A stretch of DNA of 64,000 nt, from the NCBI GenBank assembly GCA_947172415.1, contig OX359197.1, forward strand, positions 62,001 to 126,000, written 5' to 3'. The DNA is from Chondrosia reniformis (taxonomy: Eukaryota > Porifera > Demospongiae > Chondrillida > Chondrillidae). The translations under genes and the position numbers were made by a program. Below the pieces are notes generated by a model. That model was not told the DNA's origin, did not search any database, and saw nothing but the letters and a program-made list of their open reading frames with translations. Of the stretch, positions 35,501 through 48,305 are shown in pieces; the stretch's first letter is position 1, and every line of letters begins with the position of its first letter.

Positions 35501-37273
35501 AATGCTAACTTCACATACGTACATATAAACAGCTGTCTGACCCAGTGGAGAAGAAGATGAAAGAAGGAAGAAAAACTCCTGTATCCTCATCCAAAAGCTC
35601 TCTTCAGGTTTAGTTCTCCTATAGGCTCTTTTACAGAATAGGCATATAGCATGTAGGAAAATGGTATCTTAGATTTTTCATATATTATTGTCCATATCTA
35701 AAGCTGTTCCACTGTATGTAGGCAATCTTCAGAAATTAGATACCTCACAATATATGCTGGAGGTAAGCCTATATTCATTTGATTGCATTCTCCAGCCATC
35801 ATCTGTGGGGTATATTAAAGTTGCCCAATTTGTTTTGTTTCCATAGCAACTCCAGTGCTGTTGCAAGAAGCTAGTAATCTGCCAAGCGGGATAGTTCCTT
35901 CTGACAACAGAGAATGGAGCATATCTTTTGATCAGCCTGTAAGTGTCCAGTATCTCTATATATATATCACCATGTCTCTATGATCACCATGGGCCTCTAT
36001 ATATATGTACCATGGACCTCTATATATATATGTACCATGGGCCTCTATATATATATGTACCATGGGCCTCTATATACATGTACCATGGGCCTCTATATAT
36101 ATATGTACCATGGGCCTCTATATATATATGTGCCATGGGCCTCTATATATATATGTGCCATGGGCCTCTATATATATATGTACCATGGGCCTCTATATAT
36201 ATGTACCATGGGCCTCTATATATGTGTACCATGGGTCTCTATATATATATGTACCATGGGCCTCTATATATATGTACCATGGGCCTCTATATATATGTAC
36301 TATGACTGCTGGTATACACTCATGATAATGTATGTGTGTAGATTCAGTTGAGTGCAATACGGAGGCTCATTTACCTCGAGCAGATCTCTCCAGTGAGGGT
36401 CATTGAGGAGATTATTGATGTGTCAACGTCTCCTCTGGTGTCTGTGCAAGCTAACACGCTGCACATTACAACCTCTTCTCCTCTCTCTGCCGGAGCAGTG
36501 TACCAGTTTGTGCTGGAACCAGACCTTGTAGTCCCTTTACTGTCGTGTGCAGACCTTCCAGGACACTCTGGGGTGGACTTTCCCAGCAACTTTGAGTGGC
36601 AGTTTACTGCTGGTGAGTGAGTGTGCATTAGTAACCATGGTGATTATAAAATTATGTGTGTAGAGTGCTTGTATCTTATAGATGGCATTGAAGAGATACA
36701 TTTTAACTGTATGTTTCATTTCTTGTTATATGTAAACATTATATCTGTGTTTATTTATATTTAATAGGTTTCCCCTTGTGCTACCAAAACTGCTCTTCTT
36801 TCTGTCTCTCTGAGATTTGGGAACAAGAACTGTGCATCTTTTATGCTGAACTGAACAAGTGGCTCACTATAGCTAGGCAATGTGGGCTGGACCTACCCAG
36901 TGAGGTGACCCCTATTAATCAAGGCTCCCCAGATGACCAGTGGATGTATGCTCACAGTCTTTGGCAGAACCTTTTAGCTGAATGGCAAGAAGCAACTCAA
37001 CGTGAGCTTGTCAGCATAACTTCAAATAACGAGAACAGCCTTACATCATTACAGGGAAATCCCCTTAATAGTGTGTGGTACGCCTCATTACAATCTTGGA
37101 ATGAAGGCTACCAGTTTTGGATGTCGGAAGTGATAGGCAGAAGACTGACTGAACTGGCAGAGATTACAATATCCAGTGACCCGGATGTCTGGAAAGACAT
37201 TCTGACAAACTGGACTCGAAGTGCTAACAGTTTTGACATGACATATGGTGATCAATGTATAGCGCTAGATTAA
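32527..37273 (+). CDS. Secreted modular extracellular protein
   Basis: Starts with a signal peptide (MASFFFLTVSALLVVTTEGD), then HIRGGYLAWWPVDDAG. Exons from about 32937 to 33183, 34196-34590, 35099-35236, 35300-35456, 35724-35763 and 35847-35940 follow, then about 36342-36613 and 36766-37273. The second and third modules read VILRDRCITSQKIFAVDNDG, PNWLTLDESCDLTFD and YYVALIMEDFPPG. This resembles an invertebrate extracellular family with HFRGGT-type first modules and D-x-DGD-x-RCRWA second modules, for which I know no accepted name. The C-terminal about 165 residues (WQNLLAEWQEATQREL...) are Trp-rich and predicted helical, and I do not recognise them. It probably ends in the secretory space; no transmembrane segment or GPI signal is evident. 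Stop codons of this gene and the LEDGF-like gene are 34 bp apart. Confidence 0.72.
33872..34108. repeat. 17-bp minisatellite ATTTCAAGTAGACAGAC
   Basis: About fourteen copies with a few AATATTTC and GTTATTTC variants, in an intron of the secreted-protein gene. Confidence 0.95.
34591..35098. other. Intron without recognised content
   Basis: About 500 bp between exons of the secreted-protein gene. I see no repeat or RNA. Confidence 0.6.
35528..35690 (+). mobile_element. Dispersed element, copy 5 (5' truncated)
   Basis: Begins at AAACAGCTGTCTGACCCAGTG, so it starts inside the ribozyme core, and runs through TGTATCCTCATCCAAAAGC to TAGGAAAATGGTATCTTAG. It lies in an intron of the secreted-protein gene. 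Confidence 0.82.
35955..36302. repeat. ATATATGTACCATGGGCCTCT minisatellite
   Basis: About fourteen copies of a 21-25-bp unit with a variable AT run, in an intron of the secreted-protein gene. The apparent open frames come from the repeat. Confidence 0.95.
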
Positions 37274-37307
37274 ATTACATTGTAAACATGTATTGTCTTG
37301 TACTGTT

Positions 37308-40300
37308 TCACGGAACAACTTGATCTTGACGTGTCCCACAAGTGACTTCCATATGGTCGTCCAGTGGACCCATTTCCATATGGTCGTCCAGTGATACTGG
37401 CTGTGGTAGTTTCACGTGTGACCCTCCCTCCATGTGACTATCATGTGACCCTCCTTCCATGTGACTCTCATGTGACCCTCCTTCCATGTGACTCTCATGT
37501 GACCCTCCTTCCATGTGACTACCATGTGACCCTCCTTCCATGTGACTCTCATGTGACCCTCCTTCTGTGTGACCAACCTTTGGTTCCGCCCCCCTCTTCT
37601 GTGCCTTTGCCTTGGGAATCATAAACAATCCTTTTAGTTTCTTTAAGACTTCCGCAGCTTTTTTTGAGACCTTGCTACTTCCTCTATATTTACTAGCCTG
37701 CGAAATGAGACCACTTACTGTTAAGTGTAATTGCAAATATACTGTAGCTAGTACCAGATATAAGAGAAATGGATTTGAGATCAATAAATTCTGAATGTTA
37801 TATTTAACTACATGAGAACTCCACTTATTTATGTGGCGCACAAGAATAACTAGTGTCTCATTTTGAATACCTAACAAGTACAACTCCTCACTTGTTGAAC
37901 TGTCTTGACTATGAGAGGAAATCCTTCCACGTCCTCCCTAGTCAGGACCAGCTCCTGCACATCCACAAGTACCCTCACTGCCTGCTTCACATTCTGCACA
38001 GATGTACAGTCAACACAATCTATACTACAGTAGCACTATATATATATATATATATACATATACCTATATATCATAGACTGCCATTATAATAGTATAATAT
38101 GTAGTTTCTATTGTATGCAATGCTTTGTAGTGCTGCCAGTACTGATGTGGACCTGAGGGCGTGATGATGCTGTGAGAGCTTACAGGTGCTGCCTGTCTGA
38201 GTGAGAGAGTTAAGTTGTAGTTCAGGATCTTGAGTGTCTGTTCCAATGAAGCATTCTGAGACACTCTAACAAAATGGTATTCCTTCTCAGTCCTAGACTC
38301 AGCATCTTCTACAGAGCCCGTCTTTGCCTCCTTTATTGGAGCCTTCTTTGTTTCACTTGTTTTGCTTGAAGCAGTCCTTGCTGACTTTCTGTTTGGTATC
38401 TTGAGAGATTGAATCCTTTTGGGACCTCTCTTCACTTTGGAAGAGCCCAAGTCTTTTACACTCTTCTCAGGTATATCTCCCCTTCCACTTGTAGCCACAT
38501 CTCCTGCTGGTGTGGGTGTGTCCATGGTCCCTGTTGGTGTGGGTGTGTCCATGGTCCCTGTTGGTGTGGGTGTGTCCATGGTCCCTGCTGGTGTGGGTGT
38601 GTCCATGGTCCCTGTTGGTGTGGGTGTGTCCATGGCCCCTGTTGGGGTGGGTGTGTCCGTGGTCCCTGCTGGGGTGGGTGTGTCCATGGCCCCTGTTGGT
38701 GTGGGTGTGTCCATGGTCCCTGTTGGTGTGGGTGTGTCCATGGTCCCTGTTGGTGTGGGTGTGTCCATGGTCCCTGTTGGGGTGGGTGTGTCCATGGTCC
38801 CTGCTGGGGTGGGTGTGTCCGTGGTCCCTGCTGGGGTGGGTGTGTCCATGGTCCCTGTTGGTGTGGGTGTGTCCATGGTCCCTGTTGGTGTGGGTGTGTC
38901 CATGGTCCCTGTTGGTGTGGGTGTGTCCATGGTCCCTGTTGGTGTGGGTGTGTCCGTGGTCCCTGTTGGTGTGGGTGTGTTCATGGTCCCTGTTGGTGTG
39001 GGTGTGTCCATGGCCCCTGTTGGTGTGGGTGTGTCTACCTCCATACTCTTTGCTGATGACTCTTCATACTGTGGAGTGGGTGTGGCTTCGTTCAAATTAC
39101 TTTTACAACAAATATACTTTGCTGGAACTGATTCAATAACTGGTGAAAAGTCAGGATTGGAAGGGGGAGTGGCAGATCCACTGGCTGGAGGAACATCAAC
39201 CTTAGAGGGTGTGGCTGGATTGGAAGGGGGAGTGGCAGATCCACTGGCTGGAGGAACATCAACCTTAGAGGGTGTGGCTGGATTGGAAGGGGGAGTGGCA
39301 GATCCACTGGCTGGAGGAACATCAACCTTAGAGGGTGTGGCTGGATTGGAAGGGGGAGTGGCAGATCCACTGGCTGGAGGAACATCAACCTTAGAGGGTG
39401 TGGCTGGATTGGAAGGGGGAGTGGCAGATCCACTGGCAGATTTAGTGATTAGACTGTTCATCTCATTCAGATGTGTGTTCACAGGTGTTGGCTGATTCTG
39501 AAGTGACTCTTGAGACGGATCAAATTCTTCCTTTATTTTTGTTTTCATTCTAGAACGTTTCTCTCTTTTCTTTTCATTTTCATTCTATAAAAGAACAATT
39601 TGGTATGATTAACAATCTTGACACCTGGTTGCCATAGTTACCAGGTGTCCTGGTGATGGCCTATTCTTGCTGTCTTTGCCAAGTGTGAGCTCTAGAAATG
39701 GATCTTCCTCAAGTTCCCACAATCCTTCCATGAAACCTTTTCGATTACAAGCAATTTTGAGTTGTGACTTGTGTTCTTCAAAACTGAACAGAGAGTCTCC
39801 CTTTACGTAGCACCTGAAGGAGAGGAGGAGGGAGGGGTAGGACACCAGGCCTAGGGGAGGAGGGAGGGGAGGGGCGGGACACCAGGGGAGGAAGGAGGGG
39901 AGGGGCGGGACACCAGGGGAGGAGGGAGGGGAGGGGCGGGACACCAGGGGAGGAGGGGAGGGGCGGGACACCAGGGGAGGAGGGGCGGGACACCAGGGAA
40001 GGAGGGAGGGGAGGGGCGGGACACCAGGGAAGGAGGGAGGGGAGGGGCGGGACACCAGGGAAGGAGGGAGGGGAGGGGCGGGACACCAGGGGAGGGAGGA
40101 GGGAGGGGCGGGACACCAGGGAAGGAGGGAGGGGAGGGGCGGGACACCAGGGGAGGGAGGAGGGAGGGGCGGGACACCAGGGGAGGGAGGAGGGAGGGGC
40201 GGGACACCAGGGGAGGGAGGAGGGAGGGGAGGGGCGGGACATGCACCTGTCATGTAGGCCGTAAAGAAAGACTCGAAAACGAGTGTCTTTAATTCCTGTT

Positions 40301-40458
40301 CTGCTTGGTCTTCCAACCTCTTCAATCTGCAAAAATGGGAAAATTAAAATGCACATTAATTAAGTATTTTAATTGGCACTTTTGAGTGCGGTACTCGCCA
40401 TGGCAGGCCAATACGGTTTGCCCTTGAGTCGAACCCAAACGTGGTCCCCGGCTTTCAT
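37308..40458 (-). CDS. LEDGF/HDGF-like chromatin protein (PWWP + IBD)
   Basis: A chromatin tether. Exon 1 (40399-40458, 20 codons) reads MKAGDHVWVRLKGKPYWPAM, the start of a PWWP domain, and is spliced by a GC-AG intron to IEEVGRPSRTG...FRVFLYGLHDR. After a minisatellite intron, YVKGDSLFSFEEHKSQL and KGFMEGLWELEED complete the PWWP fold. A basic stretch (NENEKKREKRSRMKTK) leads to a long low-complexity region: five 21-residue ASGSATPPSNP... repeats and about twenty nine-residue TPTPTGTMD repeats. The C-terminal part matches the integrase-binding domain (TFIIS N-like): LEQTLKILNYNLTLSLRQ, NVKQAVRVLVDVQELVLTRE, then SKYRGSSKVSKKAAEVLKKL. The tail has HESHMEGGS repeats. PWWP plus IBD is the architecture of PSIP1 and HDGFL2. 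Some C-terminal exon limits are approximate. Confidence 0.85.
37420..37566 (-). repeat. 27-bp coding minisatellite (HESHMEGGS)
   Basis: About five copies of CATGTGACTCTCATGTGACC plus CTCCTTC, read on the minus strand as nine-residue ESHMEGGSH repeats at the C-terminus of the LEDGF-like protein. The M-box-like word TCATGTGAC is therefore coding here. Confidence 0.9.
38500..39037 (-). repeat. 27-bp coding minisatellite (TPTPTGTMD)
   Basis: About twenty copies of GTGTGGGTGTGTCCATGGTC plus CCTGTTG, encoding TPTPTGTMD and variants (AGTTD, TGAMD) on the minus strand. The frame is kept throughout. Plus-strand open frames are shadows. Confidence 0.96.
39156..39430 (-). repeat. 63-bp coding repeat (ASGSATPPSNPATPSKVDVPP)
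   Basis: Five nearly identical 63-bp copies beginning GGATTGGAAGGGGGAGTGGC. Each encodes 21 residues on the minus strand. Homogeneity points to recent expansion or gene conversion. Confidence 0.95.
39835..40240. repeat. GGGGCGGGACACCAGGG minisatellite
   Basis: About thirteen copies of a 26-36-bp purine-rich unit in the second intron of the LEDGF-like gene, between the two PWWP exons. Confidence 0.95.
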
Positions 40459-40554
40459 TGTTGATGTAGCGCGCGCCGCGATTTTCAGCTTCCTCTAATA
40501 ATTAAATACGCGGCTATGACGTCATGATGAAGTCATTAAGGACAAGATGACAAG
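40459..40554. promoter_or_regulatory. Bidirectional promoter, LEDGF-like/kinase
   Basis: 96 bp between divergent start codons, with GATGTAGCGCGCGCCGCG and TATGACGTCATGATGAAGTC (a CRE, TGACGTCA, at about 40517). Confidence 0.55.
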
Positions 40555-42792
40555 ATGGAGGTCGTGGAGCTGAATGTCCTCAACACAGCGGTTGCAGATG
40601 ACTTTCAAATTGTTGACGTTATTGGAGTTGGTCAACACGGAATCGTGCTAGCCGCAAAGTGCATGCGTCCAGGTCTTCCGGATGCGGATAAGCTGTATGC
40701 GGTCAAACTGCTATTTACTTTTATGCACGACTTTTCTTCGGTCGTGCGAAACGCGTACGAGAACGAATGGGGGATACTGTCTCGAATTTTGCCGCAAAAG
40801 AACATTGTTCGCTACTGGGCACAGTTTATTAGCGTCATTCCGGACCAGTTTATTAAGCATCTTCCGGAAAATGTCCGCAGCTTTGCAGCGCAGAAGGACA
40901 GGTCCGGCGAGTTTGTCCGTAGAAAAGGCCAATTTGTGGTGTTTGACTATCACCCGAACAACCTCCGCGTGTGGCTGGAGAACAAGGCGGTCCCTCTGCC
41001 CTTTGATCTCCTCTTCAGTCTCGTGCGCCAGCTCTTCGAGGCTGTCCACCATTTGCAGCAGTCCAAAGTGGCCCATTTGGACCTGAAGCTGGACAACATT
41101 TTAGTGAGCAGAGAGGGCCAGCTTTGTCTCTGCGACTTTGGATGTGCTCATCAGTTCAGTGGCAATGACTTTCTCATGGAATATCGCCATGGCAACGTAG
41201 TGGGTGGCAACAAGGCTCATTTAGCCCCGGAAATCCTCACCCAATACAACAAAATGAAAAGTGATCCGTACTTGCAAGAGGAGATTGATTACTCAAAGCA
41301 GGAGGCGTGGGCAGTGGGTGTGTTGGCCTACGAGATGGCAATGGGGCGCCACCCACTTGTGGACTACCCACTTGGTAACACCTCCTCAGGGGGTGTGGTC
41401 ACTTATAAGCACAAAGGCATACCTCTGTTGCCTAGCAACTATCCAAATGCATTCAGATCCATCGTCCATGACCTGCTGCATCCAGACGTGAGGCAGAGAA
41501 TGTGTATCAAGGAAGGCAGAAAACAGCTTCGCCTCTGCTTCCCCGAGAGTGTGGAGAGGAGGGAGATTGAACGACTTTCCGGTCAACTAAAGGCCGTTCG
41601 ACTGGAGAGAGACATTTTTGAAAAGAAGCTGGATCAAGCGACAAAGGAGAGAGACGAAGCTATCACGGAACTGAAGGAATTGAGACAAGAGATAAGAATT
41701 GTTAAAATGAAACATCAGAAATTGGAAAAAGGTATTGTTTAATTATAACTGCTGCAAGTTTAGTGTCAAAGTCACTTTGGTATCAACAAAATATAGTCAA
41801 ATATCCCAGTACAGGCCAGTACATTGTGTGTATACCATATTCTGAATGTGTCAGGCGTCATACGTCTCCCTTCTCAGAGTGTCAGCAGTTGGAGGAGGAG
41901 AAACGAGAAGCTGTTGGAGCCAGTGAGGCTGCCATTGACACGCAGGAAATGCTGAGTCAGCAGATTGACTTGCTACGGAGGGAGAAGAACTTGGCACTAA
42001 AGCAAGTTGAAGATCTTAGAAAGAATGGAACCATTTCGGCAGACATCAGGTGAGCCCTTCTAGTGTGAAGTGTCAGCTTAAATCATTTCACTTCCTGTTT
42101 TCCTCACCTCCTGGTCCTCCACTTCCTGTTTCCTTGACTTCCTGTTTTCCTCACCTCCTGGTCCCCCACTTCCTGTTTCCTTGACTTCCTGTTTTCCTCA
42201 CTTCCTGTCCTTAGGGAATGCATGAGGTGTAAGAGGTTCTATATTGAAAAGGAGAATGGACCTACAGCGTGTGTGTGGCATCAAGGAGTGAGTCATTGCT
42301 ACTGATACATATACAGTCAGCTCAACTTTACTACCTCTTTCTCTCTCGTTTTCTCTCTCAAATGCTTTTCTACTATTTGCTATCAAAAAGCGAGTGAGTT
42401 TACAAACTTGTTTCATTTCTACATATAGTGAATTATAACTTAATTGTTGCTTTTTCTATATTTAATTTTCTTTCTTTTTCCATTTCAACTTCAAATTCCA
42501 CTTTTTTCAAAATTGAACTGTGGACTGACAACAGTACCTTTTTGTAAGTTCATATTACAGCATACATCTGTAGTGCTTCTTACTTCAATTTTCATTTTCA
42601 TTTCCATTTCATATATTTGAAACTGGATTATTATTCCAATAAAAGAATCGAGTAAGTGCGTTTATATACATGTGTGCTCTGCAGTTGATATTGTGAAATC
42701 TCTTGCAGTGGAGCTGCTGTTATAAAAAGGAATCAGAAGCAGTTGGTTGCCAGGCAACACCTCATGTAGATGCTACCACTGGTCAGAGTTAA
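40555..42792 (+). CDS. PINK1-like protein kinase with coiled coil and Cys/His tail
   Basis: The first exon encodes a whole kinase domain: glycine loop GVGQHGIV, AVKLL lysine, HLDLKLDNILV catalytic loop, DFGCAHQF and GGNKAHLAPEIL. IDYSKQEAWAVGVLAYEMAM closely recalls PINK1 (IDYSKADAWAVGAIAYE), as do HPNNLRVWL and GGN before APE. The HRD arginine is Leu. There is no obvious mitochondrial presequence or long N-terminus, so this is a relative rather than PINK1 itself. A coiled coil follows (ERLSGQLKAVRLERDIFEKK; QLEEEKREAVG). The last two exons (about 42215-42289 and 42710-42792) encode a small putative zinc-binding module: CMRCKRF, CVWHQG, WSCCYKK, GC. This module recurs in several invertebrate proteins. 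Exons join in frame. The substrate is unknown. Confidence 0.8.
42075..42210. repeat. CACTTCCTGTTTTCCTC minisatellite
   Basis: About five irregular pyrimidine-rich copies in the intron before the Cys/His exon. Each contains the ETS-like word TTCCTG. Confidence 0.75.
42290..42709. other. Intron of the PINK1-like gene
   Basis: 420 bp of T-rich intron. Nothing further is recognised. Confidence 0.6.
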
Positions 42793-42990
42793 ACTCACCA
42801 GTTGCCATAGTGACTGGTATCTTAGCAACACACAATTGGTGGATAAACAATGTGTATATTTGGACTTTGCATTTGAGAATTTTGAATATTTGTAAATAAT
42901 TAAACAAACAGCTATTTATAACATTACAACATGCCCACTGTACAGCAAATAAGGTGTTGGGGGAATTTGTAATTAGGTACAATTGAAGTG

Positions 42991-44484
42991 TCATGAACAA
43001 CATTTTTTGTGTTCAGAACTGCCACTTTGACTAGTGGATTCCAACTGGACCCTGTTTGACTGTGGGGGGAGGGAGGGGAGAGAGATGTCCATTGAGGTGT
43101 GGTGTTTGTAGCAGTGCAAACAATGACAGCACTATACAAAAGATAACCTACCATTCTCCTCCCTCCAATCAATTCCTTTTTATTCTTTGAAGCACTAATC
43201 AAATCGGCCACAAAGCTCTCAAATGCCTTATATGGAAGGTGATACAAAGTTAGTTTGTGAGCTTTATATTTACCCATGTACAGTTTACACTGATTAAGGG
43301 TCTTACCCTATCCACAAAATCTCCACTTTTAGCGCTAACTTCGAAATTCTTTACTTTATGACACAATGCCAGCTATAGAATTATACAAAAAAACTGAGCA
43401 AACAGTCCAAGGTTAATAACAGGGTTTACCTCATCAGCCTTTAATCTGTTAACTTTCCTTTCACTGGTCAAGTCTGCTTTGTTGCCTAGCAACATAGTGA
43501 CAGGCATATCATCTGGGGAACTCTAATTATTAAATAATAATAGTGTCTGTAACTATGGTAACCAAACCACACGGTACCAGTAAGGTGTATGGGACGTACG
43601 GCCTTGAGGTGTTCCAACCATTTTGGTACCGCTGCAAACGATTTTGGACTAGTTATGTCATAGACAATGACGGCTCCCTATATATGGAAGATACCAATGT
43701 GGTTAACGGGCGGCCATTTTCCAATGCCATGGAAAAAGGGAAAAGATACAATTTTGTGAAACATCATCCAGTGATTGCACATAATTGCATCATTTTAGTA
43801 ACTGTCAATGGAAATGTACAGAAAGTGAATGTCTTCTATTTTCCATATGGCTGACATTTACCACAATAATGGCTTTAAGAACCACCACTTACAGACTTCA
43901 CTAGCATGATCAAGTGCATCAATACTGTGTAATTGGCCTACATTACCCTAACCCTAATTGGCCTACATTAGCTCCTCTGAAGAAGGTGCCACGAATTGAG
44001 TTGAATCTTTCTTGTCCGGCAGTATCCCTGAAATGAGAGTGTTCAGCAATAAATAAATAAATAAACTAGTCTGTATGTATACCAGAATGTTAAGTACACT
44101 TTTTGAAATGTCACTTCTCACCAAATTTTAATGACATATTTTTTACCATCAGAAATGACATTTTTTACTTTAAGATCCACTCCTGCACAGATTACACAGT
44201 GACGTAGGGTGATTAAAGAGAGAGGAGAGGAGAGGGGGACGGAAGGATGATTAAAAAGGGGGTGTGGTATGGAGCGGGGAAGGAGGGCCAGTGGCGATCA
44301 CTCGTCCCTTCCCTCCCAAAGACTGACCTATAGTGCTCATCAAATTGGTCCGAAAGCGGTCTTCCGTGTAGCGAAGAACTAAACTCGTCTTCCCAACGAG
44401 TGCATCGCCAATCAGAACAACCTTAAACACGTCCTCCAACTTCTCTCCGCCTTTAGAATCCTTGAAATCTTGTGATTCTGACAT
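42991..44484 (-). CDS. Rab-family small GTPase
   Basis: Starts MSESQDFKDSKGGEKLED at 44484, then the P-loop GDALVGKTS, RFRTNLMSTIG, VDLKVKNVISDGKKYVIKIW, DTAGQERFNSIRGTFFRGAN, MLLGNKADLTSERKV (G4 NKxD) and VSAKSGDF (G5). The C-terminus ends KKCCS, a prenylatable Rab tail. The subfamily is not clear. The stretch between G3 and G4 (about 35 residues in Rabs) is problematic. The only candidate exon (43896-43940) reads ANYTVLMHLIMLVKS in the frame that splices. An alternative frame gives SIDALDHASEV, which is more Rab-like but does not join. A duplicated GTAGGCCAATTA flanks GGGTTAGGG here, so a small insertion may have damaged or re-spliced this exon. Confidence 0.8.
43543..43857 (+). CDS. Antisense ORF nested in a Rab intron
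   Basis: A 103-codon open frame on the plus strand inside the Rab gene's intron, starting MSVTMVTKPHGTSKVYGTYG and ending VNVFYFPYG. Composition looks protein-like (VIDNDGSLYMEDTNVVNGRP, VKHHPVIAHNCIILVTVNGN), and low-complexity sequence is absent. I do not recognise a family. It may be a nested single-exon gene, a leftover of a mobile element, or chance. Confidence 0.35.
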
Positions 44485-44654
44485 TGTAAATCTGCAAGCA
44501 AAGCATTCGTAAACGTCTAGTACGTCCCGTCCGCTTTGATGCGAAACGCTCACACGCTCACGTAGAATATCGCAAATCGTTACAATTGTTTATAATCATC
44601 GCCCCCTCACCGCTTCCTTCCAACCAAACTGTAGCTCGTCGGGGAAGACAAGCA
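44485..44654. promoter_or_regulatory. Bidirectional promoter, Rab/FECH
   Basis: 170 bp between divergent start codons, C-rich in the middle (CATCGCCCCCTCACCGC). No TATA box. Confidence 0.45.
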
Positions 44655-47195
<2,541 letters not shown>

Positions 47196-47367
47196 ACTCT
47201 TTAGAATGTAATTTGTTATTTGCAATTGTATCAACTAATTAAATATTGGTCGTGACCCGTCTCTCTCTAATTGCATGCAACGCAATTCGGTCAACAATTG
47301 TATACTTTCAAAAGATGCTTTGATAATTAATTGAGCAAGAGTTACATGCAAATTAATACAAATCTCT

Positions 47368-48100
47368 TCAGTGAGGCTTTCTTCTGAACGAACATCCTAT
47401 AAACAATCAAACACAATATTAAGATTTTATACATCAAATAACAGTGAACTAATAGTGTTGCTGAAATCAAATGTAATTAATGGTTATTACAATTATTATA
47501 AGTACAAACTACATTTGTGTAATAATAAAATTTAATAATAATAAAATAAAGAAAGTTAGATTATTATAAATTACATTCACTGTATTTTCCCTCGTTTACT
47601 ACACACAATTGTATGGATTATTCATGTATAGCAGCAATACACTCACCTTCTGTTAACCTAGCTCGTCCTCCCGTGGGCTGACAGAGAACGTAACTACAGC
47701 TGACACACAACACTACGGTCTGCGCATGACTAAACACTGTCGTTATCTTGTAGCAACCTAGTATCGATATTGGAAAGAATTGATCGATAATCGATATCCA
47801 AAAGTGCTGACTAGGCACTATCTTAATACGCACAAGATCACAAAACTTTCAAAGAGCCTTACCTGGACATTTGACGTCCATAAAGTATGAGTTTGGACTC
47901 TGAACGAGTCTCTTCAATTTGTGCTTCCGCCGCTCCGCTTCGGGAGATGGGTGCAATAGATCCACGGCCAGCTACAAGAACCGAGAAGAGACAGTTTATA
48001 TCTTATATTTCAATGATTCTATTTAATTGTCATTCTTGCGGATCTGTCGACCCTTTTCATTTTACTAATCTTACAGACCAGCGCCACGACTTACTGGCAT
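47368..48100 (-). CDS. RPS27: Small ribosomal subunit protein eS27 (RPS27)
   Basis: A 40S subunit protein with a C4 zinc finger. Four small exons on the minus strand join in frame: ATGCCA (48095-48100), 47863-47971, 47647-47757 and 47368-47396. The product is [20 protein letters not shown]..., [50 protein letters not shown] and GCSFRRKPH. That is about 84 residues, the usual length. The zinc ligands CPGC and CVSC are present. No exon is long enough to stand out alone, so the gene is easy to miss. It converges on FECH (172 bp between stops) and diverges from the first proline-rich membrane protein. Confidence 0.95.
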
Positions 48101-48305
48101 TCTGATCTCTCGCAGTCACTACACACAACCTACCAACTACCACGAGGTCAAGAGAATGACTCACGTGCTACAATTCCTTATATAGAGACACCTGATTGCG
48201 CAACCTAGCGAATTCTTTTGGCTGAGTCACGCCCAAGTGAAAGACGCCACTTGTAGACCGAACGTTTACCTTCTAAATTTGTCATTCTTTAACTGCCAAA
48301 GCATA

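Noticed and set aside
38409-39495. Long plus-strand frames (CWCGCVHGP, VGVGVSMVP repeats)
   Set aside because: They are shadows of the minus-strand TPTPTGTMD and SGSATPPSNP coding repeats, whose frame continues into the conserved IBD.
47887-48105. 72-codon plus-strand ORF upstream of the membrane proteins
   Set aside because: It is antisense to RPS27 exons 1-2, which have overwhelming protein similarity on the minus strand.
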